Counted from the first letter of the stretch, positions 36,307 to 47,297 are shown. The stretch is DNA of 64,000 nucleotides from Pictodentalium vernedei (GCA_031216915.1 CM062296.1:665943838-666007837), one strand, 5' to 3'. Notes: generated by a model from the letters alone, not told the origin. Program-made: numbers and translations.

Positions 36307-37120
36307 ATTTGGATAACTTATTTTATTTGAGAGAAATAAACGAAAATTTGTAAAGTGGCTATACCCTGAATGACTGTAGTAGACTGTTGTATAGTCTACA
36401 GAAATTAATTTATGCAACTTGCAAACTTACAAATGATGAAAAATAACTTACCATTCAAAGCTGACTAGAAAGATCGGTGAGTCTCAAATTCTTTGTTTCA
36501 CATGTTCGCGATTAAATGAAGACAATGATTTCTAATTTTCTATACATTCAACGGTGTTACTTGGTTACAACGAAATATGGTGACAAAGATGTCTCGTTGA
36601 GAGCGGACGATACCGAACCGGTTGACGAAGCAATTGAGTCTGTCGAGAAATACTTGAAAATTAGGAAAACAGTCTATATACAATCAAACTTTCCATTAAA
36701 TTTCACGTCGTGGTGAAAATGAGAAAAGCACCGTCCTCTGTGTGTATAGTTAATATTAAACTTTGAAACTTTCGTCCCAAAATAAAGTTTGTGAGCCTGA
36801 CTCAGGTCTCCATAGGCGCTTTCGCTGTCAAGAAGATTGCGCAGTTGTACTGCGCACTTCTCGCTCGAATAGTAAACTTCCGGTTAATATGAAGAAGATG
36901 AAACGTTAGCGTGGATTATGTACCTTGATGTGCAAAACTGAAGAAGTGGAAAAGATGAGGAAAAAGATGCGCATCAACGCCAAGAAATGCTATATCATGA
37001 ATACCAAAAAGTAATACAAACTGCTACATGTAGCAACAAGACAACCAAATACTGAAAGCTGTCTAAGACAATTCATACCCTGGTATCACAATCCCAAACA
37101 ACACAGAATGGTCGGAATCT
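36307..37120. other. No gene seen
   Basis: Includes a 66-codon frame at 36516-36716 (plus) with an acidic stretch YGDKDVSLRADDTEPVDEAIESVEKYLK that looks protein-like but has no recognisable family. Too little to call as a gene. Confidence 0.3.
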
Positions 37121-37130
37121 GTGTCTGTTC

Positions 37131-37229
37131 TGTGTCGGAATCCTCGGCAACTTGTGGCTTTGTTTTATGGCTTTCCCGATATGCGATGCCACAAACAAAG
37201 CCACAAGTACCCGAGGATTCCGACACAGA
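37131..37229. repeat. Inverted repeat (hairpin), ~40-bp arms
   Basis: TGTGTCGGAATCCTCGG...TTGTGGCTTTG pairs with CAAAGCCACAAG...CCGAGGATTCCGACACA across a loop of about 16 bp. Confidence 0.85.
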
Positions 37230-37244
37230 GCACCCCAAAAAATC

Positions 37245-37390
37245 ACCCAAACGTTGCCTACGAAACCCTGGTAAAATTTAAACTCGAATATGTAGCAGTC
37301 GTTTGGGAGGATATCGACGCAATCGAGAGGGTTTAAAGGAGGGTTATTAGATTTAGCACAGACTATTTTCGACCAGAAAAGAATGAGAAG
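37245..37390 (+). pseudogene. LINE reverse transcriptase C-terminal scrap
   Basis: The plus-strand frame reads AYETLVKFKLEYVAVVWEDIDAIERV, a stop, then RRVIRF. This is the familiar LVxPxLEYaxxVWxP...IExVQRRaaRF signature after the RT domain of CR1/Jockey-type LINEs. An in-frame TAA replaces the Q of QRR, and only about 45 codons remain. It is a dead 5'- and 3'-truncated copy next to the hairpin at 37131. Confidence 0.7.
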
Positions 37391-37509
37391 TCACAAGAAT
37401 GATCAACATCCGCCCTGCACCTGTGGCAAGCATCTGTCCAAAACCTTTAAGCCGATTTTTACACATACGAAAGGGCCATGCGATGCACTCCATACAGATA
37501 CAAATAGAC

Positions 37510-37554
<45 letters not shown>
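37510..37554. repeat. (GA)n microsatellite
   Basis: About 22 GA units ending in GGCGGGGGTG. Confidence 0.97.
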
Positions 37555-37557
<3 letters not shown>

Positions 37558-37798
37558 GGGGTGTAGTGGAAGTCTAACTCATTCGACAACCTTTTCCAGA
37601 ATACACAACTCATATGGCCCCGAGAGTGCACCGCGTCATAAATTAGAACCCAACAACAAAAAATCGGCCACACAGACATAATTCCGCCGCCATCCCCCAC
37701 AAACAAAATACAACCACACATTCAAGCTTCAGTTATAAGGATAAAGACGAAAACTCCCTCCCCTTTGTAGATCGAATTACGACTATTCAGCCGGTAAA

Positions 37799-37940
37799 TG
37801 GTCGATTTGCACCATACCACGGTCGATTTGCACCACCATGACGTCTCGGTCGGTTTGCACCACCCTGACGTTTCGGTCGATTTGTATCATTTTCTCGGTC
37901 GATTTGCACCACTGTACAGTCGATTTGCACCATTCAAAAG
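37799..37940 (+). repeat. Short minisatellite with GGTCGATTTGCACCA core
   Basis: Six or seven copies of a CGGTCGATTTGCACCAC core, spaced 16 to 32 bp apart with spacers of the type ATGACGTCT or CTGACGTTT. The predicted Leu/Ser/His-rich frames over it are repeat artefacts. Confidence 0.85.
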
Positions 37941-37984
37941 CACAATATATGTCTGTTCCGAAGCCAGTTTTTTTACTTGAAGAT

Positions 37985-38265
37985 TCCATTGCAGAGAGAG
38001 AAAAGGAGGGAGACAGACAGAGAGGAGAGAGAGAAGACAATGTGAGAGAAGAGGGAGAAGAGAGGAGAGGGAGAAAGGGAAAAATGTGAAGAGGCATCTA
38101 GTATTTGAGAGATAGAGGGAGGAATAGTAAGAGTGAGGAGACACCAAGAGGTGGAGAGAGATGGTGAGAGAGGCAGAGATAGATAGAGACCGAGTGAGGG
38201 AGAAACAAAGAGGGAAGACAGAAACAGAGATAGAGAAGACATAAACAAAGATCGAGAGAGAGACC
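37985..38265. repeat. GA-rich low-complexity tract
   Basis: A purine-only-like stretch of GAGAGA, GGGAGA and GACAGAGA blocks. The Leu/Ser-rich complementary-strand frames are artefacts. Confidence 0.9.
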
Positions 38266-38700
38266 ATTTGTGGAATCCCTTTTTAGGAATCGTCTGTGGC
38301 TACAGAATCCCTTTTTCTGAAATGAGTCGACGAGCAATATGTGCGAGTGACTCGAACAAGCAATTGCTCGATAGCTCATTTGCTCGATGGGATTCGAGTC
38401 GTTCGAGCAATATGTGCGAGTCACTCGACATAAGACGGAATCCCACTTATGGAATCCCTTTTTTGGAATCCCATTTGTGGAATCACTTTTTAGGAATCGT
38501 CTGTGGCTACAGAATCCCTTTTTCTGAAATGAGTCGACGAGCAATATGTGCGAGTCACTTGAACGAGCAATTGCCCGATAGCTCATTTGCTCGATGGGTT
38601 TCGAGTCGTTCGAGCAATATGTGCGAGTCACTCGAACGAGCAATTGCTCGATAGCTCATTTGCTCGATCTACTTCGAGTCGTTCGAGCAATGGTTTATCA
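38266..38700 (+). repeat. ~207-bp tandem repeat with ATTTGCTCGA motifs
   Basis: Two copies in tandem: 38266-38472 and from 38473 on. Each holds GGAATCCCTTTTTAGGAATC-like and GAATCGTCTGTGGCTACAGA blocks and then two TTCGAGCAATATGTGCGAG half-sites separated by CAATTGCTCGATAGCTC. The motif TCGAGCAA also occurs as its complement TTGCTCGA, so the unit is rich in small inverted repeats. Confidence 0.85.
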
Positions 38701-39415
38701 GTAACTGCTCGATAGCTTATTGGCTTTGGGAATGATATAGGCTTTTGATATACACAAGGGAGATAACTCTACATACACATTATGGGGAATCAAGCAATCT
38801 GATTGGTTAGTTATATAAATGATCTAGATAAATGAAACAACAAGAGTACTCGGAATAGGGTCAGAACTAACAAGAATAGACCAGAACAGCTAAATATAGT
38901 AATAATAAGAAAAGCTGTTCCAGCTGATAGGTTTTTTACGCTACTGGAGTATACTCCAGGACAAAGTAACATGGTCAGGTAGACGAAAACTATTGCATAT
39001 ATAGATAGAAGAAGAGAATTCTGAAAGAATATAGTAAAATTTGTCGGGTTGTTTGTGGTGATTCTACGAATCGGGAAATTACTCCTGTTTAATCGGACAT
39101 ACCCTCCGAAGATACCCATATCTTGTTGTAGGCCTTTGGGTAACATAGCAACCACGTGCCACCATAGAAACCAAGATGGCGGCCTCCAATATACAAAATG
39201 GACGACGGAAACACGTATCACCCTAACAACACGCGCTGCGCATGCTCACTAACTCCACGTATCACTATGGAGATGACGTCACAACATGGCCGCTCACGCG
39301 GGTTACCATGGCAACACAACATGGCGCCACTAAGTCACGTGACATGACGTCACTTCCGGGGTCATCCACCGGGGTCATCCAAATGTTCCCTGTCCGGGTA
39401 CATGACATACTACTG
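38640..39415 (+). repeat. Dispersed repeat with promoter-like motif cluster, copy 1
   Basis: Shares its left ~110 bp (TTCGAGCAATG...TTATCAGTAACT...AGGAATGATATAGGC-like) and right ~360 bp with 44099-44890; the middles differ. The right part holds GCCACCATAG, AAGATGGCGGCC (YY1-like), GCGCTGCGCATGC (NRF1-like), two TGACGTCA palindromes (CRE), CACGTGACA (E-box) and CTTCCGG (ETS-like) within about 200 bp. No coding region. Confidence 0.8.
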
Positions 39416-40189
39416 TTAAATTTAATTTTACCCCAACGTGCCTCCAGGGTCGTCTTTGGGAATTTCAGTGTTAAAATTTTACGCCATATGGCCATCGCCT
39501 CTTATCACTGTTTTCCCTAGAGACAACCCTGGATGCCCTCTGGCCTAATTACGCACAAATTCATCCTAGGTTGCCAGTGGGGGAAACCAGTGTTAAATGT
39601 AGGGAATAAAACTTTACCCCATACTGTTTTTAGGATAACTTGTTTCTACTTTTTTTTTAGAAAAGATAAGAAGAAAAAACAAAATGAAAAAAAAACTTGT
39701 TGGCACGCGTTGTGGTCGAACTTTCTGTGACAGCTGTTACAGGTGAAAGCTATTTATGATTATATGAATGTCTATCAACTTTTCACAATTTGAAATGAGT
39801 TTTTCAAAATATTAAATTTGATAGAGATGCATACAATATTATCCTAGTACTCACGGTAAAATGGTGAAGTGACTCTTAACTCTATTTTACTGATGGGATG
39901 CGCGGGAGGCGGTGATAAAAAAGATTATAGGACCAACCTAACAATTCGACAAAACTGTAGAAGTTTTAACAAATAACAAAATTTATTTAAAGTTAATTCA
40001 ATATGTTGTCATGAACTGAACATATGTACATCGAGATCTGAGCTTACCTATCTATGAAAACCTATTTACATCGAGATGTTTGAAAAAAAAATAAAAGTAT
40101 TCAATCTCTCATTTACTGTCTGAATGAAATAAAAAATAAGAATGAACTACAAAATCCTAGTTGTGTTACAAAATGGATTTATATGACAT
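39416..40189. other. No gene seen
   Basis: AT-rich DNA with short A- and T-runs near 39645-39690. Nothing supportable. Confidence 0.4.
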
Positions 40190-40404
40190 TTATATGATAG
40201 ATGGACGACTTTTTACTAACCAACAAAAACCTAAGAGAAAATAAAAAAGTAAAATGGAAAAAAATACCTTTGGAATTTTGTTTTGACACCTGAATTTTTT
40301 TAATCCTTCACACTCATTTTTTTGTCGAAAGATTTGCTCAAACCAATGTAGAACATCTCTGTCGTTTTCTTGGAAATGTCTTGGATGAAAGTTGATAGTA
40401 AGAA

Positions 40405-40477
40405 CTCGTCCCCTGAGTTCCAATGTGTTCTATGTGCCTACTGGCACATAGAACACATTGGAACTCAAGGGACGAAC
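40405..40477. repeat. Inverted repeat (hairpin), ~34-bp arms
   Basis: The arms GAGTTCCAATGTGTTCTATG and CATAGAACACATTGGAACTC are perfect complements around a 10-base centre (TGCCTACTGGCA, itself nearly palindromic). Confidence 0.9.
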
Positions 40478-40499
40478 TGTCTCTAAATCATATCCTTTT

Positions 40500-40976
40500 T
40501 CAAGATGGTCTAAAACAAATATTCTGTACATTCCACACACCGCTTTCTAAGATCATTTTGTAGTCTCATTGTAGAGGGCACGGTGAAGTTGTGTACTAAG
40601 GCGTACTGCACCTCGATGGTGCACTTGTCTTCAACCAATGCTTACCCTGCTTGTGTGGAGTTGGTATGTTGGGGAGCTGACAGTTACTCGTCATTGCTCG
40701 GTAGTTCTCTCCTGTACTATGGCTTCCTCCACCCGTAAAACTGTCGGGGTCATGATTAGCCATTGTGCAGAAATATGTGACCTTAAACACGAATAAATAA
40801 ATAAATAGTCTCATTGTATTTATTCTCCAAGAATTTGTGTTTTTCACTATGAAATTATATATGTCTTTATCCATTGGTGGTAAACCATATGAATCAAAGT
40901 AGAAAGCATAATGACTGTCTTTAAAAAATATTGCCATCCAATGTTCTCCTGGTTCTTTCGAAGAATCTGTGTTCAA
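40500..40976 (-). pseudogene. Polinton-like cysteine protease fossil, split by a SINE
   Basis: Minus-strand remnants of an adenovirus/Polinton-type cysteine protease: NTDSSKEPGEHWMAIFF followed by FYFDSYGLPP, strings characteristic of this enzyme group, and a downstream piece on the other side of the inserted SINE. The SINE at 40574-40803 interrupts it. Other Polinton genes (polymerase, integrase, capsids) are not recognisable nearby, so only a scrap of the element remains. It is broken, with at least two breaks including the SINE. Confidence 0.7.
40574..40803 (+). mobile_element. 5'-truncated SINE inserted in the protease fossil
   Basis: It begins inside the body (GGCACGGTGAAGTTGTGTACT), continues with AAGGCGTACTGCACCTCGAT, TGACAGTTACTCGTCATTGC, TCCTCCACCCGTAAAACTGTC and GATTAGCCATTGTGCAG, and ends GTGACCTTAAACACGAATA with AAATA repeats. 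A perfect 13-bp duplication TAGTCTCATTGTA flanks it (40561-40573, 40804-40816). The tRNA head is missing, as in incomplete target-primed reverse transcription. Confidence 0.9.
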
Positions 40977-41254
40977 ATTGGAGCGACGTGCAGGGAAAAG
41001 ACAGTTCTTAGCGGCTCGTGGTTATGAACTGGGGAAGTACGCCATATGGCCTCCCTTACTACTGCCGTCTTTTGCTGCTTCCTTGACAATGTCACTCACT
41101 GAACAAGTTATAGTTGCACAATGAACACCTGGGTGCGTGTGAAGCTTAACTCCGCGTTGGAAAACATTAACCCTGGGTTGTGTGACCGTTGCGTAGCATT
41201 TCTTTGCTCTGCTGCTGCATATCCATGTGGTTGTTACATTAGTCTTTCGTTTAA

Positions 41255-41452
41255 CCCTTTGCCCAACATAACGGCCAAAACCTGCCAGTGCTATTCACAA
41301 AAATCACCATCCAATTTTCATTATTTTTTTTTACTTTTGAGCTCGTTCCAAGGAGGGGTCATAAGCTATGTTTTTTGACGGAAAAATGAAAAAAGTAGTT
41401 ATTCACGAATTTTATTTGCAAGTGTCGTCTGCCTTTCGTGTTAGGTAAAGGG
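41255..41452. mobile_element. TTAA-flanked foldback MITE, family 1
   Basis: Ends CCCTTTGCCCAACA and TGTTAGGTAAAGGG-like, flanked by TTAA at 41251-41254 and 41453-41456, the target and duplication typical of piggyBac-group elements. It has lost one arm of the central hairpin that other copies show; it keeps GAGCTCGTTCCAAGGAGGGG and the AGTGTCGTCTGC block. No coding capacity. Confidence 0.8.
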
Positions 41453-41456
41453 TTAA

Positions 41457-41690
41457 AGGTATATAAATGTGCACCTGCGAATCACCTAAAATATCAGCGC
41501 CTCTCTTTGATCCCCCCTTGATGATTTGGTATGCGGTCTCCTTGTCATCAGTTACGCCTTCGGGTATTGGTTCCTTCTCAAGTGACTGTTCTGTTACGGG
41601 CAGCACATCGTCAAGGGGAAGCGGTGCGTCACATGACGTCTGTTCTGTTGTAGCGTCTACATCCATTTCCGATCCTCTGTTCTCTGGGGG
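41457..41690 (-). CDS. Possible exon with a FLYWCH-like start (uncertain)
   Basis: The minus-strand frame begins MDVDATTEQTSCDAPLPLDD and continues acidic to YQIIKGGSKRGADILGDSQ, after which the frame runs into the MITE at 41255-41452. The string GGSKRGADILGDS resembles the first strand of a FLYWCH zinc finger (T-K-R-G-x-x-x-L-x-D-x-x-G). A GATTCGCAG/GTGCAC boundary just before the MITE could be a splice donor. The reading is tentative: it may be a host exon, an exon of a domesticated transposon gene, or part of the same Polinton-like remnant as the protease. Confidence 0.3.
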
Positions 41691-42388
41691 TTACAAATGA
41701 CATTTTTATCCATTTATAGCCAAATAATGTTGTCTTGTTGATTCTCCAGCTCCATACTAAATGGGTATCGTATTGAGCTCTATAGCAGTTACTTTTCGGT
41801 TCACCGATGCTGTCTATGAAATGATGACGAAGACTACGATTTTTGTATAGCCTGAAGATGTTCTTTCAAGATAGCATTCAGTTTTGGAAGCTCACTTTGA
41901 GAGTACTTTACTGATATCAAGCAATACATTTACCATCGTAAAAGATCCTGGGGTGCTTAACTTTCTTCTATTTGTATATATATATGTAAAAATCTGAAAA
42001 TGTATAGCTTATTTCATGTCACTAAGCCTATTTAAAAACTGCCATCTTGGGACTTTAATCTATGCAAGGTCACAAGTCGCGGGGTGTAAACTAAGCGATT
42101 TCCATGTTCATCGCATTGAGTTCTGTGTCAGCCAAGTCAATTAGATTTGTGAAATATCAAGTTTAATTCGTAGAACCGTTCTCATCATTCAAATTAACTG
42201 AAGGGGCAACCCTAGACGACTTTAAACGACGTGATATCGCAGGTTTAAAGACTTTTTTCACGGAGGTGAGGACTTGTTTTGAGTGGTAACAAGGAAACAC
42301 TCGTTGCACGGAGTGTCTCGGCTTGTGAAATACCCGAAAGATGTCGAAACAGTGCCCACGGCCACAGAGTCTAGTCCAAACATGGCCT
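41691..42388. other. No gene seen
   Basis: AT-rich DNA with no supportable feature. Confidence 0.35.
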
Positions 42389-42467
42389 GAAAGACCTATT
42401 TTAATTTTTTGGTTTGGTACGTCCTTTCAAGGACGTACCAAACCAAAAAATTAAAATACGGTCTTTC
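42389..42467. repeat. Near-perfect palindrome, ~38-bp arms
   Basis: TTGGTTTGGTACGTCCTT pairs base for base with AAGGACGTACCAAACCAA with almost no loop, and the complementarity extends outward to GAAAGACC/GGTCTTTC with a few mismatches. Confidence 0.92.
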
Positions 42468-42468
42468 A

Positions 42469-42860
42469 CAGTTCAGCGATCTGAACGCAGTGGCTATTCC
42501 TCTACGTTCAGATTTTTCCCATTCAATTCTGTGGAAAAAGTTCCCATCAAGTTTTTATGGGAACTCAAAACTCGAAAATAGAAATATACATCAAGCTTTT
42601 GCCCTTATTACCGGCTGCGTTCGATAGTACACGTATTTCCTTACATTTGGGTAGAGTTTATTGATCCAGACTATATTTTATCCTTTAATTATCGATATCT
42701 GAAGACTCGCGAAGCGTCAACGAATGTCGTCCATGTTTTTGTCTGAATATAAAACAGTAAAAACAATAACCCTGTAATGGCGCCGAAACGAATAGACCGT
42801 TTCATCGGTGCGAAATAGGAAACTCGATCGCATTCGTGCAGAGGAGGTTGATTTCCATAC
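42469..42860 (+). repeat. Dispersed repeat, second copy of 33497-33900
   Basis: Begins AGTTCAGCGATCTGAACGCA and aligns with 33497 onward through GGGAAC...AAATAGRAATATA-like and CATCAAGCTTT blocks to TGATCGCATT-like sequence. The palindrome at 42389-42467 abuts its left end exactly. Confidence 0.75.
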
Positions 42861-43202
42861 CCTCGAGTGTTGATGTCAAATCACGGAATCCAACTTTACA
42901 GAATCGGATAAGAATCTCAGTTCCGGAATGCCTCATATAGCTCGTTTATATGTATACAGGGGAAATGAAGCAATCAGATTCAATCTTGATCGATGTTATA
43001 GTCGAGGCTGAGATAGGTATAGCTAGAAAGTAGTGTTACAAGTCAATATTAATGGATGATAGTATAGCCAATAGTACTGGTACAAGGCCGCAATGGCATA
43101 AGACTTCTGTAAAAGCTAATGAATGATAGGACAGATAGACCATAGACAAGCAGTTGGCTTGGAGCTTTGGAGATAAGATGGGCGCTGTTGGTAAGACGAC
43201 AT
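42861..43202. other. No gene seen
   Basis: No open frame or repeat match recognised. Confidence 0.35.
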
Positions 43203-44098
43203 TATACCTCATTGAGGGCTTTTCTCATAGCCTTCATTGCCTCATGCGACTAAAAAGGGGATTCTCCAAAAGGTATCCTCGATAGGTATTCTCAAATAAT
43301 ACAATACCAGGCCATAGGTATCCTCAAATACCGAAATGAAGCTAAGAGGGATAGTACATGAGGCCTCATTGAGGGATTTTTTCATGGCCCTCATGCCATC
43401 AAAAGAAATGAGACTAAGAGTGATAGTAAATTAGACCTCACTGAGGGATTTCTCATGGTCCTCATGGCCTCATACGACAAAAAAGGAATTCTTCAGAAAG
43501 TATCCTCGATAGGTTTCCTCAAATAATACAATACCAGGCCATAGGTATCCTCAAATACTGAAATGAGGCTAAGAGGGATAGTAAATGAATCCTCATTGAG
43601 GGGATTTTTTCATGGCCCTCATGGCCTCAAAAGAAATGAGGCTAAGAGGGATGGTAGAATAGACCTCAGTGAGGGATTTTTTATGGACCTCATGCCTCAT
43701 ACGACAAAAAAGGGATTCTCCAAAAGGTATCCTCGATAGGTATCCTCAAATAATTCAATACCAGGCCATAGGTATCCTCAAATATCGAAATGAGGCTAAG
43801 AGGGATAGTAAATGAGGCCTCATTGAGGGATTTTTTCTTGGCCGTCATGGCCTCAAAAGAAAATGAGGTTAAGAGGGATAATATATTAGACCTCACTGGG
43901 GGATTTTTTCATGGCCCTCGTTGCCTCAAAAGAAATGAGGTTAAGAGAGGTAGTAAATTAGACCCCATTGAGGAATGTTCTCATGACCCTCATTCGACAA
44001 AAAGGGGTTCTCCAGAAGGTATCCTCGATAGGTATCTTCAAATAATACAATGCCAGGTCATAGGTATCCTCAAATACCGAAATGAGGCTAAGAGTCGT
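43203..44098 (+). repeat. Minisatellite of ~230-bp units with ~75-bp subrepeats
   Basis: Four diverged units, recognised by GGTATCCTCGATAGGTATCC at about 43275, 43499, 43726 and 44020. Each unit contains two or three copies of a subunit TGAGGCTAAGAGGGATAGTA...CCTCAYTGAGGGATTTTTTCATGGCCCTCATGGCCTC. Spacing is about 225-230 bp, then about 294 bp for the last unit, so the array has gained one subunit there. Confidence 0.88.
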
Positions 44099-44890
44099 AT
44101 ATGCGGGTCACTCGTCGTGTAAATACTCTTTTGCTTATTTGCTCGGTGGGATTCGAGTAGTTCGAGCAATGACTTATCAGTAACTACTCGATAGATTCTT
44201 GGCATTAGGAATGATATAGGCTTTCATGGAGGTTGTCTATCAGTTGGCTATAATCCAAAGGGCCCCTCAGTACTATAGCACTACTTTTATAAGCCAAAGT
44301 ATAGCGGTCCTAAAAAGGATTCTGAAAGAATTTGAAATAGTACGACCTGTCGGGTTGTTTGTGGTAATTCTATGAATTAAACGAGGGTTTGGGGAAAATC
44401 CAAGCCAGACAATTACTCTTATTCAATCGAACTCCCCCCCCCCCCCCCCGTGCCCCTCGGTATCATGTGCTAAGCCGATAAAATGGGGAATCCGTAGTAA
44501 ATAAAGTCGTTTTTGGTGATTTGGAGGGATTGTCGGGTTGTTTGTGGTAATTAGATTTACTCTTGTAAAAAGGAACATACCCTCCGAACATACCCCTGTC
44601 CTATTAGAAGCCTTTGGGTAACATACCAACCACATGCTACCATAGAAAAGAAGATGGCGGCCTCCAGTATACAAAATGGACGACGGAAACATGTATCACC
44701 CTAACAACACGCGCTGTGCATGCGCACTAACACCACGCATCACTATGGAGATGACGTCACAAGATGGCTGCTCAAGCGGGTTACCATGACAACACAACAT
44801 GGCGCTACTGGGTCACGTGACATGACGTCACTTCGGGGTCCGGGCGGGGTCCGGCCAATGAGGGCCGTTCGGGTACATGATATACTACTC
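44099..44890 (+). repeat. Dispersed repeat with promoter-like motif cluster, copy 2
   Basis: Homologous to 38640-39415 at both ends. It has an additional partial duplication around GTCGGGTTGTTTGTGGTAATT (about 44349 and 44533) and a C-run near 44437-44450. The right part again carries AAGATGGCGGCC, GCATGCGCA, two TGACGTCA, CACGTGACA and a damaged ETS-like site. Confidence 0.8.
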
Positions 44891-46038
44891 TTATACTAAA
44901 AAAATATTTTTAAATAATAGAAAGTTTATTTACTGAATTAAATATTTATATTGAAAAAAGTCAGTACTCTAATTTCTAGTCGTGCATAGTCGTCCAACTA
45001 CAAGAAATCCAGATTCGGAGTGTTATCATAATATCAGAAAGACTCGAAACCTAAAGAAATCTTTTCAAAATTCCGAAGAAAATAAGAATAATTCTTATTC
45101 CTAACTGCCACACGTCATACTTATTTAGACCGCTTCATCATTGTTGGGTGTGAGGCATGACGATGCAATAATTGTCCGGCTATCTGAGTCTGTCCTCAGG
45201 AGTCGCGGAAGCGCGCGTCTCGCGTCCCGCGAGAGCGTCATATCCTTCAAGTCAGCCACCAATGTCCAATGTCAATGGCGGTTTTGGTCTCCTATGCGTG
45301 CGCCTTCTTGCGTAAGAAATGTGAGAGCAAGCTCTGTGGACGTTCTTTGGACATCCCCAGCACATGCCCAAGCACCTGATGTCTCACGTCTTCATCACAT
45401 TTTCAGCTAGTCCTTCGGCACAGATCCCCGTTTGAGATCTCGTTTTGCTACTGAAAAGTTTCAGATCTTTCAACTATGGAGGACATTAATTGTATTTACG
45501 CTCGACTTCACCCCCCCCCCCCCCTCCCCATCTAGTGACGTAGTGACGGGGGGGGGGGGCGCACACACACACACAATCGTGCCCCAAATTTCCTATAGTT
45601 GGAAATTCTTAGGCCAAGTCATGGACATTCCTTCTATCTGGATTTTAGAGCTTCTTTGGTGATGCTGATGTCTCCTTTACTTGCTAAACCACCAACTCGG
45701 TTTCAAATTGGTAAAAAATCCAACTGTTACTATTTACAACTACAGTGTACGCAATGTCTAGCTTCAAAAGTATGCATGATGCCAATCGGTACGAGAGTTC
45801 AATAGTACGTTTTATACTTATCGTGATAAAAAAGTCCTCGTAATGCACTTCATCATGTAGAATCGTTATCCTGAGTTAATTCCATCATTCACAGTTACAA
45901 AATGATGAAACATCGAAAATTGATCATTCCTGCATAAGATCTGATTTAATGTTAGGACAGTGTGAATTGCTTAATGTCCTCAGCTTGAGCATTTGTTTAG
46001 CACCTGCATATTCAATTCCCAGAATAATACCAAATAAT
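44891..46038. other. No gene; includes a poly-C / poly-G / CA block
   Basis: 45512-45580 holds a C-run, a G-run and (CA)n close together. A 89-codon frame at 45141-45410 is in a locally GC-richer patch (CGCGCGTCTCGCGTCCCGCGAG), but nothing in it is recognisable. Confidence 0.4.
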
Positions 46039-46267
46039 CAGGGCCTGCATTTTCACCAGGCCTATTAGACCAGGCCTGGTAATCAGCCTCAAAACATTTC
46101 TTACCAGGCTGATCAGTCAGCCTGGTCGCCAATCTGTCAAGCCGGCAATGCATCTGCCACAGTATGTAATCTGCAAAATCAGCCCTGAACAGTACAAATC
46201 AGGCCTGGTGACCCTTTTTACCTGGCCTATTCATCAGCCTGGTCATGGTTCTAAAATGCAAGCCCTG
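46039..46267. mobile_element. Small MITE with CAGGGCCTGCATTTT ends
   Basis: The left end CAGGGCCTGCATTTTC and right end ...AAAATGCAAGCCCTG are inverted repeats with a single mismatch in the first 15. The body repeats AGGCCTGG/CCAGGCTGAT in both directions. CAGGG-type ends are typical of hAT elements; the flanking duplication is unclear (AATAAT on both sides). Confidence 0.65.
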
Positions 46268-47236
46268 AATAATAGTAACCTGATAATTCTATCATAAATG
46301 TGTTGGCATTTCAGTTACTAGAATCAATTTTATGCCCCCCTTTCGTGGCTTCAATTTCAATTTTTTTCTCGATAGTGAACTAGGGGGAGGGACCGGGAGA
46401 GGGTAACACTCCCAATAAGTTTTCCATTCGGGACATTTTTTACCAGAACGGGTTTCTTAGATATCGATTCGTTCTTGTAAGTAAGTAAGCATATACTTTT
46501 CTTATGAGGCCAGATTTGATATTCAGAATTTCGTCACACACACAGTCGGTCATACATTACATACAAGTGGAAGTCTGGTGTGCCCGATTCGAGTTGCTGA
46601 CTGTCCAGCATGACTAATTTGGAGCACGGCAATTGAATAAGAATTTGAAAATCCGGGGGTTACTCACAAAAATGTCAAAGAACTCTTTTGTTTTGAAATA
46701 AAATCCCGATTATTCCAATTCTCCCATTAAGGTATGCTTTCGATGGAGCCACGCCTTAATGATGCAGGTGGAATATTTCATAAGTCGGGACTTGAGCCAC
46801 CACAGGCAGGACAAATAAGGCGTACCCCCCCCCCCCCCCAATCTGTCATCTTCGCAATGCCCTGACCACAACACTCGGAATCACGCATAGAAACTTAATT
46901 TATTTTGTGTTGTAGACTTGAAGCTAAAATATATAGTACAAACATCATCGGTGATGATATACGGGAACTTTACCCCTCCCCCTCCCCCACCCCCACACTC
47001 CCCGGGAAACGTTATCTTTTGTTGCTGGATTTTGGGAGAATACCCCTCGCCCCTATCGGGGAATACATACCCCCTTGTCGGAAAAATCGTGGCGCCACCA
47101 ATGGACATTGTACTGCTTGGGGTAGTCACTTCTCCGGCTCCGACACCGACCCGAAAAGTAAGTTCCTTGGTATGAAATAACACGCAGTTAGGTGTGTAAA
47201 TACATCAGCCATGATAATAATGTAAGCATTGTGAAG
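46268..47236. other. No gene seen
   Basis: Contains a C-run near 46826-46840 and pyrimidine-rich stretches near 46970-47000. A CGCCTTAATGATG block at about 46750 resembles the hairpin at 54139-54197. Confidence 0.4.
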
Positions 47237-47238
47237 AT

Positions 47239-47297
<59 letters not shown>

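Noticed and set aside
37353-38267. Several Leu/Ser-rich frames on the minus strand
   Set aside because: They read through (GA)n and GA-rich low-complexity DNA and the small minisatellite at 37799-37940.
44423-44692. Gly-rich open frame on the minus strand
   Set aside because: It reads a C tract and the promoter-bearing repeat backwards.
38640-44890. The like-oriented repeats at 38640-39415 and 44099-44890 as the two LTRs of one retrotransposon
   Set aside because: Their middles are unrelated, no TG...CA ends or flanking duplication are visible, and nothing between them encodes reverse transcriptase or a gag-like protein. They are better read as two copies of a dispersed repeat.
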